From NCBI GenBank assembly GCA_910585625.1, contig CAJUFQ010000009.1:1-64000 (forward strand): 64,000 bases of DNA. Direction: 5' to 3'. This DNA is from an uncultured Lachnospiraceae bacterium. Lineage in GTDB: Bacteria > Bacillota > Clostridia > Lachnospirales > Lachnospiraceae. Under the pieces are notes generated by a model. That model was given only the letters and a program-made list of their open reading frames with translations, ran no database searches and was not told where the DNA came from. This document shows positions 10,232 to 18,438 of the stretch, one piece after another. Numbering within the stretch: the first letter of the stretch is position 1; each line of letters starts with the position of its first letter. The position numbers and the translations under genes are program-made.

Positions 10232-10981
10232 GTGGAGATAATTTTTAATGATATTGCAATTCACTATCAGTTTAAAGATAGACATGATGTAATAGAAAAA
10301 ATGAAAATAGGAATTGAAGCGCTATTATATCTTCGCAAACATGACGCTTCTTTTAAAATATGTTCTGGAGAAAAGCTAACTGGTCTGGAAATTGCACCAG
10401 GATATTATTTTCCTCAAATTTTCAATGAGAGCCATCATGCGTTAAATCAAAATTATAAGACGGCAATAAAGACATTTTTTGTAAATTTTAATGGCATAAC
10501 CTGTGAAGGAGATAAATTTATTTTTGAAGGAATAGAATCTGTACAATGCGGATTAGCATATAAGAAAAATGGAATGGTATTTAGTTTAGGAACAAATGAT
10601 TCTTTTATAAAGGAAAAAATTCCTGGCAAATACACTTCAGACGGAATAACATGTGAAACAGTAGAAATTGATAATATCTCTGAAAAAAAGCATATAGATA
10701 TACACTGGATTAAATTGGGAACAAAAATATATGAAGCAAATCCTAAACATAAAGCTAATTATGGCTGGGAAAGTCCAATGGATTTAAATGATAATGAAGC
10801 ACAGTATGTTTTAGGCAGAGCTGTTATAGCTGGAGATGAGGAAAAACATTTGATAGCAAAGTATCAAAATATTTATTACTCGTTTAGGTGCCATTGGAAA
10901 AATTATTATCATGGTTATCAAGATAATTCGATGCCAGAAGATATGAAGCGCAGGCTCACAAATATTCCGCCTATTACATAA
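10232..10981 (+). CDS. Unknown third protein of the DUF262/ATPase cassette
   Basis: 249 residues, GTG start at 10232 chosen because AGGAGG (10219-10224) sits seven bases upstream. The gene begins 11 bp after the ATPase stop, so the three genes form one operon. No domain was recognised. The C-terminal third has a distinctive YEANPKHK segment followed by regularly spaced aromatic and basic residues (FRCHWKNYYHGY), which look like conserved functional positions. No signal peptide or membrane segment. Low G+C and position suggest an effector or accessory component of the same acquired system; function unknown. Confidence 0.7.
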   Translation: MEIIFNDIAIHYQFKDRHDVIEKMKIGIEALLYLRKHDASFKICSGEKLTGLEIAPGYYFPQIFNESHHALNQNYKTAIKTFFVNFNGITCEGDKFIFEGIESVQCGLAYKKNGMVFSLGTNDSFIKEKIPGKYTSDGITCETVEIDNISEKKHIDIHWIKLGTKIYEANPKHKANYGWESPMDLNDNEAQYVLGRAVIAGDEEKHLIAKYQNIYYSFRCHWKNYYHGYQDNSMPEDMKRRLTNIPPIT

Positions 10982-10988
10982 AATTGAT

Positions 10989-11275
10989 ATGTCCAACAGG
11001 GTGTTGGACAGCATAGCACAGAAATGCGAGCCAGTCAGGGAAGGAGTGAGGTCAGTCTTGGGAGGGAAAATCTTAGAATATGAAGCGAAGACCATAAGGA
11101 ATGAAGGCCTGCGGGAAGGAATGAAGGCCTGCGGGAAGGAATGAGGATGCTGGTGGACAGCCTGCGTTCGCTTTCCATTGAAGATGAGGCCATCTTCAGC
11201 CAATTAATCCAGAGATACCAGCTGACGCGGGAGGAAGCAGACGCGCTGCTTAAAAAGGACAGGAGAGGCATAGAC
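10989..11275 (+). pseudogene. Remnant of an Rpn-like (PD-(D/E)XK transposase/nuclease family) gene, C-terminal part
   Basis: Reading from ATG 10989 gives 50 codons containing LGGKILEYEAKTIRNEG and REGM, a tail typical of Rpn-family recombination-promoting nucleases in Clostridia, then a stop. Removing one copy of the 20-bp tandem duplication at 11101-11140 restores a single frame that continues into RMLVDSLRSLSIEDEA and EADALLKK, the usual last segment of such proteins. The nuclease core is absent. The restored frame runs without a stop into yigZ. Family assignment is by recollection of C-terminal sequence and is moderately certain. Confidence 0.4.
11101..11140 (+). repeat. Perfect 20-bp tandem duplication
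   Basis: Two identical adjacent 20-bp units (11101-11120 and 11121-11140). Because 20 is not a multiple of three, the duplication causes the frameshift in the nuclease-tail remnant. Confidence 0.9.
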
Positions 11276-11929
11276 ATGGAGAACAGACCCATAAGGATTT
11301 TGTATGAGGGAGGGAGCGGTGAAATCGTCGAAAAGAAATCTCGTTTCATCGCCACGATAGAAAAGATAGAGACAGAGGAGGATGCGCTTGCTTTTATCGC
11401 CAGGATGAAGAAACAGTATTGGGACGCCAGGCATAATTGCTATGCATTTGTGGCGGGCAAGAACCATGAGCTGCAGCGGTGCAGCGATGATGGGGAGCCG
11501 AACGGCACGGCGGGACGCCCGATGCTGGACGTGCTTCTGCGGGAGGACATACATAACCTGGCGGTAGTCGTCACGCGCTACTTCGGCGGGACGCTGCTTG
11601 GAACCGGAGGCCTGGTGCGCGCTTATCAGAAAGCGGTGCAGGAAGGGCTGAAAAACAGCATTGTCATAGAGAAAATGCAGGGGAGGTTCCTGACAGTCGA
11701 TACGGACTATAACAGTATCGGCAAGATTCAGTATATCCTGGCACAGCAGGGTATCGCAATCCTGGAGTCAGCCTACACAGAAAAGGTTGAGGTTAAGGTC
11801 GTGGTCCCTCTGGAAAAGCTGGAAAGTTTGAAAGAATCCATCACGGAGGGGACGAACGGCACGGCACGTTTCCAGCCAGGGGAAGAGGCTGCGTTTGCTG
11901 TGATTGAGGGGGAAATAAAAATATTGTAG
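11276..11929 (+). CDS. yigZ: YigZ/IMPACT family protein
   Basis: 217 residues from ATG 11276, chosen because AGGAGAGG (11261-11268) precedes it by seven bases and the family length (about 205-220) fits; the frame is open further upstream only because it reads into the nuclease remnant. The UPF0029/IMPACT N-terminal domain (about residues 15-125) shows the hallmark KKSRFIA, DARHNCYA, DDGEPNGTAGRPML and VVTRYFGGTLLGTGGLVRAY motifs; the C-terminal DUF1949 domain follows. The family is linked to translation control under stress in eukaryotes; the bacterial role is unsettled. A strong terminator follows, so it ends its transcription unit. Confidence 0.92.
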   Translation: MENRPIRILYEGGSGEIVEKKSRFIATIEKIETEEDALAFIARMKKQYWDARHNCYAFVAGKNHELQRCSDDGEPNGTAGRPMLDVLLREDIHNLAVVVTRYFGGTLLGTGGLVRAYQKAVQEGLKNSIVIEKMQGRFLTVDTDYNSIGKIQYILAQQGIAILESAYTEKVEVKVVVPLEKLESLKESITEGTNGTARFQPGEEAAFAVIEGEIKIL

Positions 11930-11955
11930 GTATTTGATGATTTGGGAACAATAGG

Positions 11956-11996
11956 CATGTCGGACGTAAAAGTCAGGCATGTTTATTTTTTTGTCT
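11956..11996 (+). terminator. Terminator after yigZ
   Basis: Stem CATGTCGGAC (11956-11965) / GTCAGGCATG (11972-11981) with one mismatch and one wobble pair, followed by TTTATTTTTTTG. Confidence 0.7.
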
Positions 11997-12006
11997 TTCC
12001 TATAAG

Positions 12007-12320
12007 GATTCGGGTGTCAAAAGGTGGGATTTAAATTTTCTATCGTCAATCTGTACAATCATGCAGAAAGATTGTTCCGGGTGTTCCCCGCTATAAGAAT
12101 TTCTAAGTGTTCTGATTTACTTATCGAAAAACTACGCAACCGGCTTATATTCGCCCTCCATGGCTCAGTATAAGCCTTCCCCAGACATCCTGTCTGGGAA
12201 TTGCTGAAAACCGTCAGACCACTAAGAAATATCTAATAGCGGAACAAGTCACAATCCCTTCTGCATGATTGTGCAGATTGCCAGTTTAAATTCCTTATCC
12301 CGCCTTCTGACACCCGAATC
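12007..12320. repeat. 314-bp fold-back (MITE-like or structured RNA) element
   Basis: Perfect 13-bp terminal inverted repeats GATTCGGGTGTCA (12007-12019) and TGACACCCGAATC (12308-12320) extend as imperfect complementarity for about 110 bp on each side (to about 12117 and from about 12212). The roughly 95-base centre has its own hairpins: GGCTTATA/TATAAGCC and CCAGACATCCTGTCTGG. No protein is encoded. It fills most of the gap between yigZ and the recombinase gene. It could be a non-autonomous mobile element, a recombination site region or an RNA; I do not recognise a named family. Confidence 0.7.
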
Positions 12321-12421
12321 GTGATAGTTAAGAAAATATGCCCGAGTGCGCAAGTGGGAATATTCTGCCTGAGTTTTATAATAGCATCAGGGGATTAATA
12401 TTTACGTCAGGAGGAAACTAT

Positions 12422-13021
12422 ATGGGAAATATCTATGGGTATGTCCGGGTATCAACTATGTACCAGAATGAGGACAGGCAGATGGTTGCCATGTATGAGA
12501 AGGAAGTGCCAGAAGGCAACATTTTTGTGGACAAGCAGTCGGGGAAAGATTTTGAGCGTCCCTATTATGCGAAGATGGTGCAAAGCATGAAGAAAGGAGA
12601 CCTTTTATATGTGCAGAGCATCGACCGTCTGGGGCGCAATTATGAGGAGATACAAGACCAGTGGAGAATCCTCACCAAGGTTATCGGCGTTGATATCTGC
12701 GTCATCAATATGCCGCTGTTGGATACGAGGAATGGGAAAGACCTCATGGGAAATTTTATCGCGGATCTTGTGCTGCAGATATTATCGTTTGTGGCAGAGT
12801 CAGAGAGGGTCAATATTAGGCAGCGGCAGGAGCAGGGCATCGCGGCGGCAAAGGCAAAAGGGGTGAAATTCGGCAGGCCTCAAATCGAGGAGCCGCAGGA
12901 TTTTCAGGTAATCGTGAGGGACTGGAAGTATAAGAAAATATCTCTGGAGGAAGCTCTGGAAAAGAGCCATATGAGCAAATCAACATTTTACCGAAAGCTG
13001 CAGAAATGCAGCGAAACATAG
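12422..13021 (+). CDS. Serine recombinase (resolvase/invertase family)
   Basis: 199 residues from ATG 12422, with AGGAGG at 12411-12416; an upstream in-frame start at 12338 lacks a ribosome site. The N-terminal catalytic domain begins IYGYVRVSTMYQNEDRQ, with the active-site Ser in the YVRVST motif near residue 9, and contains the YVQSIDRLGRNYEEI motif with the expected Arg residues. A C-terminal helix-turn-helix (ISLEEALEKSHMSKSTFYRKL) binds DNA. The length is that of small Tn3-type resolvases and invertases. No transposase lies nearby, so this is a solitary recombinase. It follows the 314-bp fold-back element by about 100 bp, which may contain its target. Confidence 0.9.
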   Translation: MGNIYGYVRVSTMYQNEDRQMVAMYEKEVPEGNIFVDKQSGKDFERPYYAKMVQSMKKGDLLYVQSIDRLGRNYEEIQDQWRILTKVIGVDICVINMPLLDTRNGKDLMGNFIADLVLQILSFVAESERVNIRQRQEQGIAAAKAKGVKFGRPQIEEPQDFQVIVRDWKYKKISLEEALEKSHMSKSTFYRKLQKCSET

Positions 13022-13024
13022 GAA

Positions 13025-13079
13025 AATTATGTGAGAACGTCTCAAAAGGTGTACTTTTTGACACAACGCCTACATAATT
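13025..13079. repeat. Imperfect inverted repeat after the recombinase gene
   Basis: AATTATGT (13025-13032) and ACATAATT (13072-13079) flank a partly complementary 39-base interior that includes CTCAAAAGG and TTTTTGACAC. It begins four bases after the recombinase stop and could be a terminator or a recombinase crossover/binding site. A TATAAT at 13088-13093 nearby may be a -10 element for the next operon, but no well-spaced -35 was found. Confidence 0.4.
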
Positions 13080-13247
13080 CATTTTACTATAATTTCATGT
13101 TCCACGCAACAGATTTCTTGGAATTCGGCCTGAATTTGTGGAAAAGCTAACGAAATGGAGGAAGCGGAAGCTTACATAGATGAAAAAATGGCGGTTGCCA
13201 AAAAGTACGCTTTATGGGAAGAACAAATCAGGAAGGAGAATCGGAGG

Positions 13248-14564
13248 ATGAAGAAATTAATCAAATGGCTGGCGGCAGTCAGCAGCTGCCTGGCAATCGC
13301 GCTGCTGTGCGGGGGACAGGCGAAGGCGGCAGATTACAGTATCAGCACCAATGACAGTTGGGTGAGCGGGAACGTGCAAGAGGGGGAGGTAAACTATTAT
13401 GGGTTCAGCCTGCCGTCTGCGGGCAGGCTGACCGTCACGTACCAGAGCTACTCGAAGTATGGAGGCTGTTCTTTGTTTGATAAGGATTTGGTAAAAGAAT
13501 ATGACCGCAGAGATATCAGCGGCAGTGATACAAGCCCGGGAACAGACCAATATTCTATTGATTTAGAAGCGGGTTCGTATAATTTAAAATTATATGGATA
13601 TTACGGAGATGCGTCAAAGTATCGTGTCAAGGCCTCGTTCGTTCCGGCAAACAACAATGAGAAAGAACCCAACGACGCGTTTGAGACGGCCATGCCTTTG
13701 CCAGGAGGGAAATTGATCAGAGGTTTCCTTTCACAGGATGATTCCCTCGATTTCTATAAGTTTACAATCAATGCGGGATCGACGGTCAGGGCGATTATGA
13801 ATACGTCTTTAAGGAGTTACCATTTTTCGGTATGGGATGCAGAGTTCATTGAGCTGTATTCAGGTTATAAAAATAGCGGAACATACATATGGGAAGAGTA
13901 TTTAGCCCCGGGAACCTATTATATAAAAATATGGCAAACTGATTATACTGGCACATATACCTTGAAGTGCAGCAGTTTCCAGTATGTCAGCAGCGTCAAA
14001 CTGAAAAAAGCAAGCCTGGTCTTGGAAAAAGGAAAAGATTACAGCCTGCTGAAATCCGTCTCGCCTGCCAGCGCGACGAATAAGAAACTGAAATGGACGT
14101 CAGACAACACAGCCGTAGCGAAAGTGAGTTCGAAGGGCAAGGTGACGGCAAAAGGCGTCGGCGCGGCGACCATTACGGCGAGCGCCCTGGATGGAAGCGG
14201 AACACAGGCCTTCTGCCAGATTGTCGTGAAGCCCGCCAGGGCGCAGGTGATAGCCTGCAAGCGGTTTAAAGACAGGAACGTGTATATGAAAGTAAAAGGG
14301 CAGAAAAATATATCCGGCATCCAGTACCAGCTGAGCCGGAATAAGGACTTTAAAGGCAAGACTTCGTCTTATTATGGAGGGACCGGGGAGACGGTGGCAA
14401 GGACGGGGATTCTGTCTAAGAACAAAACTTATTATTTCCGCGCGCGGATGTACATCGATTATGGCGGCAAGCGTTATTACGGCGCGTGGAGTGCGGCCAA
14501 GAGCGTGAAGACCAAAGCGAAGAGCGCGGACTACGGATATTATTTCCAGTGGAAGGATGTCTAG
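13248..14564 (+). CDS. Secreted PPC-like/Big_2 protein, first gene of the kinase-FHA locus
   Basis: 438 residues from ATG 13248. This start gives a clean signal peptide (Lys-rich start, hydrophobic core, GGQAKA cleavage region near residue 27) and has GGAG-type bases just upstream; the frame is open to ATG 13155, which would place 31 charged residues before the signal. After the signal come two PPC-like jelly-roll segments (about 30-125 and 135-245), a Big_2 Ig domain (about 247-330, with the typical LKWTSDNTAVAKVSSKGKVTA region), and a fibronectin III-like C-terminus. No membrane anchor. Its stop lies only 13 bases before the next start, so it is co-transcribed with the secreted protein and kinases that follow. 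Possibly an extracellular ligand or wall-bound partner; that is inference. Confidence 0.8.
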   Translation: MKKLIKWLAAVSSCLAIALLCGGQAKAADYSISTNDSWVSGNVQEGEVNYYGFSLPSAGRLTVTYQSYSKYGGCSLFDKDLVKEYDRRDISGSDTSPGTDQYSIDLEAGSYNLKLYGYYGDASKYRVKASFVPANNNEKEPNDAFETAMPLPGGKLIRGFLSQDDSLDFYKFTINAGSTVRAIMNTSLRSYHFSVWDAEFIELYSGYKNSGTYIWEEYLAPGTYYIKIWQTDYTGTYTLKCSSFQYVSSVKLKKASLVLEKGKDYSLLKSVSPASATNKKLKWTSDNTAVAKVSSKGKVTAKGVGAATITASALDGSGTQAFCQIVVKPARAQVIACKRFKDRNVYMKVKGQKNISGIQYQLSRNKDFKGKTSSYYGGTGETVARTGILSKNKTYYFRARMYIDYGGKRYYGAWSAAKSVKTKAKSADYGYYFQWKDV

Positions 14565-14577
14565 GAAGGAGCTTGTT

Positions 14578-17500
14578 ATGAAGAATGTAAGGCAGATGGG
14601 GAAAAGATTGCTGTCTATGCTGTTGGCCCTGCTGCTTGCTGTGGCAGCCTGGGGTGCGCCGGCGGCAGCGGCGAAGGAAGAAATAAATCAGTCGGTAACG
14701 TCGGGGGACGGGTCGGAGGAAGCAGGAAAGTACAAAAATGAAGAATTAAATGAACTGGCAGCCGGTATATCTGTGCCGAGCGAACTGGCTTTGGTATTGG
14801 GGGAGAGCCGGCTAATTAATGTAACGATTCCTCAAAAACTCAGTCAGTATGCAAGCGTGCAGTTTACCATCTCTGACAGCGCTATCGTGGCTTATGCTGG
14901 GGAGCGAAGAGTGGAAGCAGTAAAAGAAGGCCAGGCCACTATAACAATCAGAATATCTGGGACATATTTTGTTGGCGATGGTATATACGAGGAGTTCTCG
15001 GAGACGAGGACCACGGCTGTAACAGTCATAGAAGCGCCAGAGGTGCAGAACCCGGACTACAATGGACTTACGGACACGACGTCATGGGATTATGTCTGGT
15101 TTGGCAGCTATCCGCAGCATGAAGTCAAGGGAAGCGAGCTGACGAAAGAAATAAAAAGGGCTGCATATGTGGGTTTGGATGCCAACGTGGACGGCGTGCG
15201 CTACCGCAGGGTGAAGGATACCATTTTCGGAGACGTCTACCGCTATTATAAATGGGAACCCATCAAATGGCGCGTGCTGCAGGCAGACGAGGACTCATTG
15301 TTCCTGCAGGCAGACACGATTCTTGACTGCCAGGTTTTTGAAGAATATAAGGGCAGCTCGTCTTATCCTCAATGGTATGATTCCGACATCAGGGCTTGGC
15401 TGGGGGATTCTTTCTATACGTATGCATTTAACAGGGAGGAAAGGGGGATAGTTAGACGACAGATAGTAGACGCTTATTATGAGAACGTTTTCCTCCTCTC
15501 TCTTGCGGAAGCCACAGCGACAGCCTATGGTTTCTCAAACGTGGGGGAGGGAAATAATTATATAGAAACACGAAGCCGCGCCTTGGACAGAAGCGATTAT
15601 GCATCTGCCAGGGGAGCGGGCGATATCTGGTGGCTGAGGACAGATTCTAATGCAGGGACTGACCTGGAGGACAGAAGCCGTGCGCTCGTTGTCTATGAAT
15701 CTGGGAGTATTGGCTCACAGGGAACAGTTAAATATGACAACGGCAGCAGGAAGGAAGTTGGCTGCGGCGTTTATGAGCAAAATGGCATAGGGGTCGTCCC
15801 TGCCTTATACATCGATAGGCGTTCCAGCCTCTGGAGCTTGGCGGAAGATAAAGATATGGAACCATTGCAGGCCGTGATTTCTGAGGAGCGTTCCGCGGAG
15901 GACAACAGTGTGGCGTTCCATGCCGAAGCCAGCGGGGGCGAGCCGTCTTCCTATACATACCAGTGGTACAGGGAAGAGGTTGAGGTTGTGGAGCCGGAAG
16001 AAGGGCAGGAAGGACGAGAAGAAGTCGTGCTGACTGGGCGTGTGACGAAGCTAGAAGGCGCGGTTTCAGCCGATTATACCATTGCGGACGGCGGAAGGGA
16101 ACATGCGGGGGCCTATTTCTGCGAGGTGAGCGACGGCAAGGAGGTCGTCCACAGCGACAGGACTGGCTGGTATGGATTGCCTGTGTTTGAGGCCTGTGCG
16201 GAGCAAGGAGTCAGGGAAGAGGACGTCGACGGCACGAAATGCGAAGTCAGCTTCGACGTCTATAATCTGGGGTTTGGCAATATCTATCCAGAGGAAAGAG
16301 ACTATGATGTCTGGTGGTATCGTGCTGCGTCGCCCGAGGAGGAAGGGGAGATTGTGAAGAGCGATCGACTGCCAACCAATGATGTTGGCAGAGGGTATTA
16401 TAAAAATACCTTAACCTACCCTATATGGATTGACGGCGAAGGGGAGGAATATTACTATGTCGAGCTGACGAATAGCAGATATGGGACGATCGCCAGCCCC
16501 AGGGTGAAGGTAGCCATGTACGCAAAGCCGGAGGTAACCGACCCTGTGGATCAGTGCGTGAAGCTGGGCAGCAGCGCATCCTTCCGCGTAGAGGCCAGCG
16601 GCGGATATCCCTCCTGCACGTATCAGTGGTATTGCGCCCCCAACTCTTTGGGCGCGGGGCAGCCCATAGAGGGCGCGACTTCCGCGGTCTATGAGATACC
16701 GGCGCGCGAAGTCACCAGCAGCCTCAATGGCTATTTCTTCTACTGCGTGGCGGACAATGGGCAGTACACGGTGGCGACTGCCAAGGCGAAGCTCACGGTT
16801 TACGGAGGGATTGACGTCAATAAGCGAAATCTGTCCGCGGCCATCAGGCAGGCGGAGGCCATAGAGGAAAAAGGTTATACCAGCGAAAGCTGGGAGCGGC
16901 TGCAGGACGCGCTGGAAGCAGCGCACAACGTCTATGAGGACAAGGATATCCCGCAGCAGCAGATTGTGGACGAGGCATGTGAAAGCCTGCTGGACGCCAT
17001 CGAGGGATTGGAAAAAGACAACACCATCTGGGTGACGGGAATAACCTTAAAACCGGCGGTGCTTTCGCTGACCGTGGGAGATGAAGCGAAGCTGGAGGCG
17101 GCGCTGGAACCGGCAAACGCCACGCACCAGGAGATTGCCTGGAGCAGCAGCGACGAGACGGTAGCGGCAGTGGTTCCCCAGGCCGGGACGGGCATGGTGA
17201 TGGTGAAGGGTCTGAAAGAAGGAGCGGCTGTGATTACGGCCAAGGCGGACGATGTAGAAAAAATCTGCGTCGTGACGGTGGCGGCGAAGGGCAGCGTTGC
17301 CAAATTGCAGGCCAGCGCGCCGGACAGCCAGGCCGTGAAAACGGGGACGGGCGTCTCCTTCCGGGTAGAAGCGACCGGAGGCCATACGCCGGATTATGAG
17401 TACCAGTGGTATTGGGCGGATTCGGAGGACGGCGCAGGCACGAAGATTAAAGACGCGACATTGCCGGAATACGCGCTTGCCGAGTCCGAGGTCACAAAGG

Positions 17501-18423
17501 AGCTGAACGGCAGATATTATTACTGCGTGGTGAAGGCAGGAGAGGAAGAGGCAGAGAGCGGCAGGGCCAAGCTGACGGTTTATTTCCCACCCTCTGTCAG
17601 CGCACCCAAAAGCCAGTCCGTAAAGACCGGCAGCAGCGTGTTTTTCAGCGTAGAGGCCAGCGGGGGCAGCCCCGCGGAATATACCTACCAGTGGTATTAT
17701 GCGACGTCTGAGAACGGCGCGGGGACGAAGGTCAAAGGCGCAGTATCCGATACTTATACGATTCCGGCAAAGGATGTGACCATCGGCATGGATGGAAGGT
17801 ATTATTACTGCGTTGCCAGCAATGGGCTGTATGAGGCAGAAAGCGGCAGGGCGAAGCTGGCGGTGGCCTTCCAGACGCCGAAGCTGACGGTGAACCTTGC
17901 GTCCGCCAGCGCAGTCAAACTTACCTGGACGAAAGCACCGGGGGCAGAGGGGTATTATGTGTACCGCTCCACGTCCAAGGGCGGCAAGTATGCAAAAACA
18001 GGCACGGCGAAAGGGACTTCCTTCACAGACAAGAAGCTGAAAGCGGGGAAGACCTACTATTACAAGGTCGCCGCTTATAAAGGCAAGACAATAGGGCCGC
18101 AGTCAGGCGCGTCATCCAAGAAAATCCTCGGGAAGCTTTCCACGCCGAAGCTTAAGCTCTCCAAGAACAGCGCCAAGAGGACGTTCACCTTGTCCTGGAA
18201 GCAGATAAAGAATGCGGATAAAGTTGAAATCTGGCGCAAAGTGGACAAGAACGGTTCTTACAAGAAATGGAAGACCATCGCCGGCAAAAAGAAAAACGCC
18301 ACGTATTCTTACAAAGGCTATGCGCCGGGACACGATTATTTTTACCAGATTCGGGCTTATTACAAGAGAGACAAAGCAACCGTATACAGTTTCTTCTCTA
18401 ATGGGCTGGGCATACGCTTGTAG
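14578..18423 (+). CDS. Large secreted DUF6273/Ig-like/FIVAR protein
   Basis: 1,281 residues. ATG 14578 is preferred over ATG 14557 because AGGAAGGAG ends six bases before it. A signal peptide (MGKRLLSMLLALLLAVAAWG, cleavage near AAAA) is followed by a Big_2-like domain (about 60-150), a DUF6273-like domain (about 165-420; WDYVWFGSYPQ, PIKWRVL and W-SDIRAWLG motifs), an Ig-like segment, several repeats with a YQWY core and Y-Y-C-V disulphide-like Cys pattern (about 646-742, 910-1000 and 1005-1098), a FIVAR domain (about 748-815), Big_2 (about 818-903), and two fibronectin III-like modules to the end. No LPXTG. The first kinase gene starts 15 bases after its stop, which ties this surface protein to the signalling genes. 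Confidence 0.82.
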   Translation: MKNVRQMGKRLLSMLLALLLAVAAWGAPAAAAKEEINQSVTSGDGSEEAGKYKNEELNELAAGISVPSELALVLGESRLINVTIPQKLSQYASVQFTISDSAIVAYAGERRVEAVKEGQATITIRISGTYFVGDGIYEEFSETRTTAVTVIEAPEVQNPDYNGLTDTTSWDYVWFGSYPQHEVKGSELTKEIKRAAYVGLDANVDGVRYRRVKDTIFGDVYRYYKWEPIKWRVLQADEDSLFLQADTILDCQVFEEYKGSSSYPQWYDSDIRAWLGDSFYTYAFNREERGIVRRQIVDAYYENVFLLSLAEATATAYGFSNVGEGNNYIETRSRALDRSDYASARGAGDIWWLRTDSNAGTDLEDRSRALVVYESGSIGSQGTVKYDNGSRKEVGCGVYEQNGIGVVPALYIDRRSSLWSLAEDKDMEPLQAVISEERSAEDNSVAFHAEASGGEPSSYTYQWYREEVEVVEPEEGQEGREEVVLTGRVTKLEGAVSADYTIADGGREHAGAYFCEVSDGKEVVHSDRTGWYGLPVFEACAEQGVREEDVDGTKCEVSFDVYNLGFGNIYPEERDYDVWWYRAASPEEEGEIVKSDRLPTNDVGRGYYKNTLTYPIWIDGEGEEYYYVELTNSRYGTIASPRVKVAMYAKPEVTDPVDQCVKLGSSASFRVEASGGYPSCTYQWYCAPNSLGAGQPIEGATSAVYEIPAREVTSSLNGYFFYCVADNGQYTVATAKAKLTVYGGIDVNKRNLSAAIRQAEAIEEKGYTSESWERLQDALEAAHNVYEDKDIPQQQIVDEACESLLDAIEGLEKDNTIWVTGITLKPAVLSLTVGDEAKLEAALEPANATHQEIAWSSSDETVAAVVPQAGTGMVMVKGLKEGAAVITAKADDVEKICVVTVAAKGSVAKLQASAPDSQAVKTGTGVSFRVEATGGHTPDYEYQWYWADSEDGAGTKIKDATLPEYALAESEVTKELNGRYYYCVVKAGEEEAESGRAKLTVYFPPSVSAPKSQSVKTGSSVFFSVEASGGSPAEYTYQWYYATSENGAGTKVKGAVSDTYTIPAKDVTIGMDGRYYYCVASNGLYEAESGRAKLAVAFQTPKLTVNLASASAVKLTWTKAPGAEGYYVYRSTSKGGKYAKTGTAKGTSFTDKKLKAGKTYYYKVAAYKGKTIGPQSGASSKKILGKLSTPKLKLSKNSAKRTFTLSWKQIKNADKVEIWRKVDKNGSYKKWKTIAGKKKNATYSYKGYAPGHDYFYQIRAYYKRDKATVYSFFSNGLGIRL

Positions 18424-18438
18424 GAAGAAAGAGGGAAA

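Noticed and set aside
12007..12320. Retron or group II intron
   Set aside because: No reverse transcriptase lies in or near the element, and no domain V/VI-like motif was found.
12422..13021. Complete transposon with resolvase
   Set aside because: Only the recombinase is seen. No transposase gene and no terminal repeats enclosing it could be found.
13155..13247. Longer start for the first secreted protein (ATG 13155)
   Set aside because: It would place 31 charged residues before a typical signal peptide; ATG 13248 has bases resembling a ribosome site and a normal signal.
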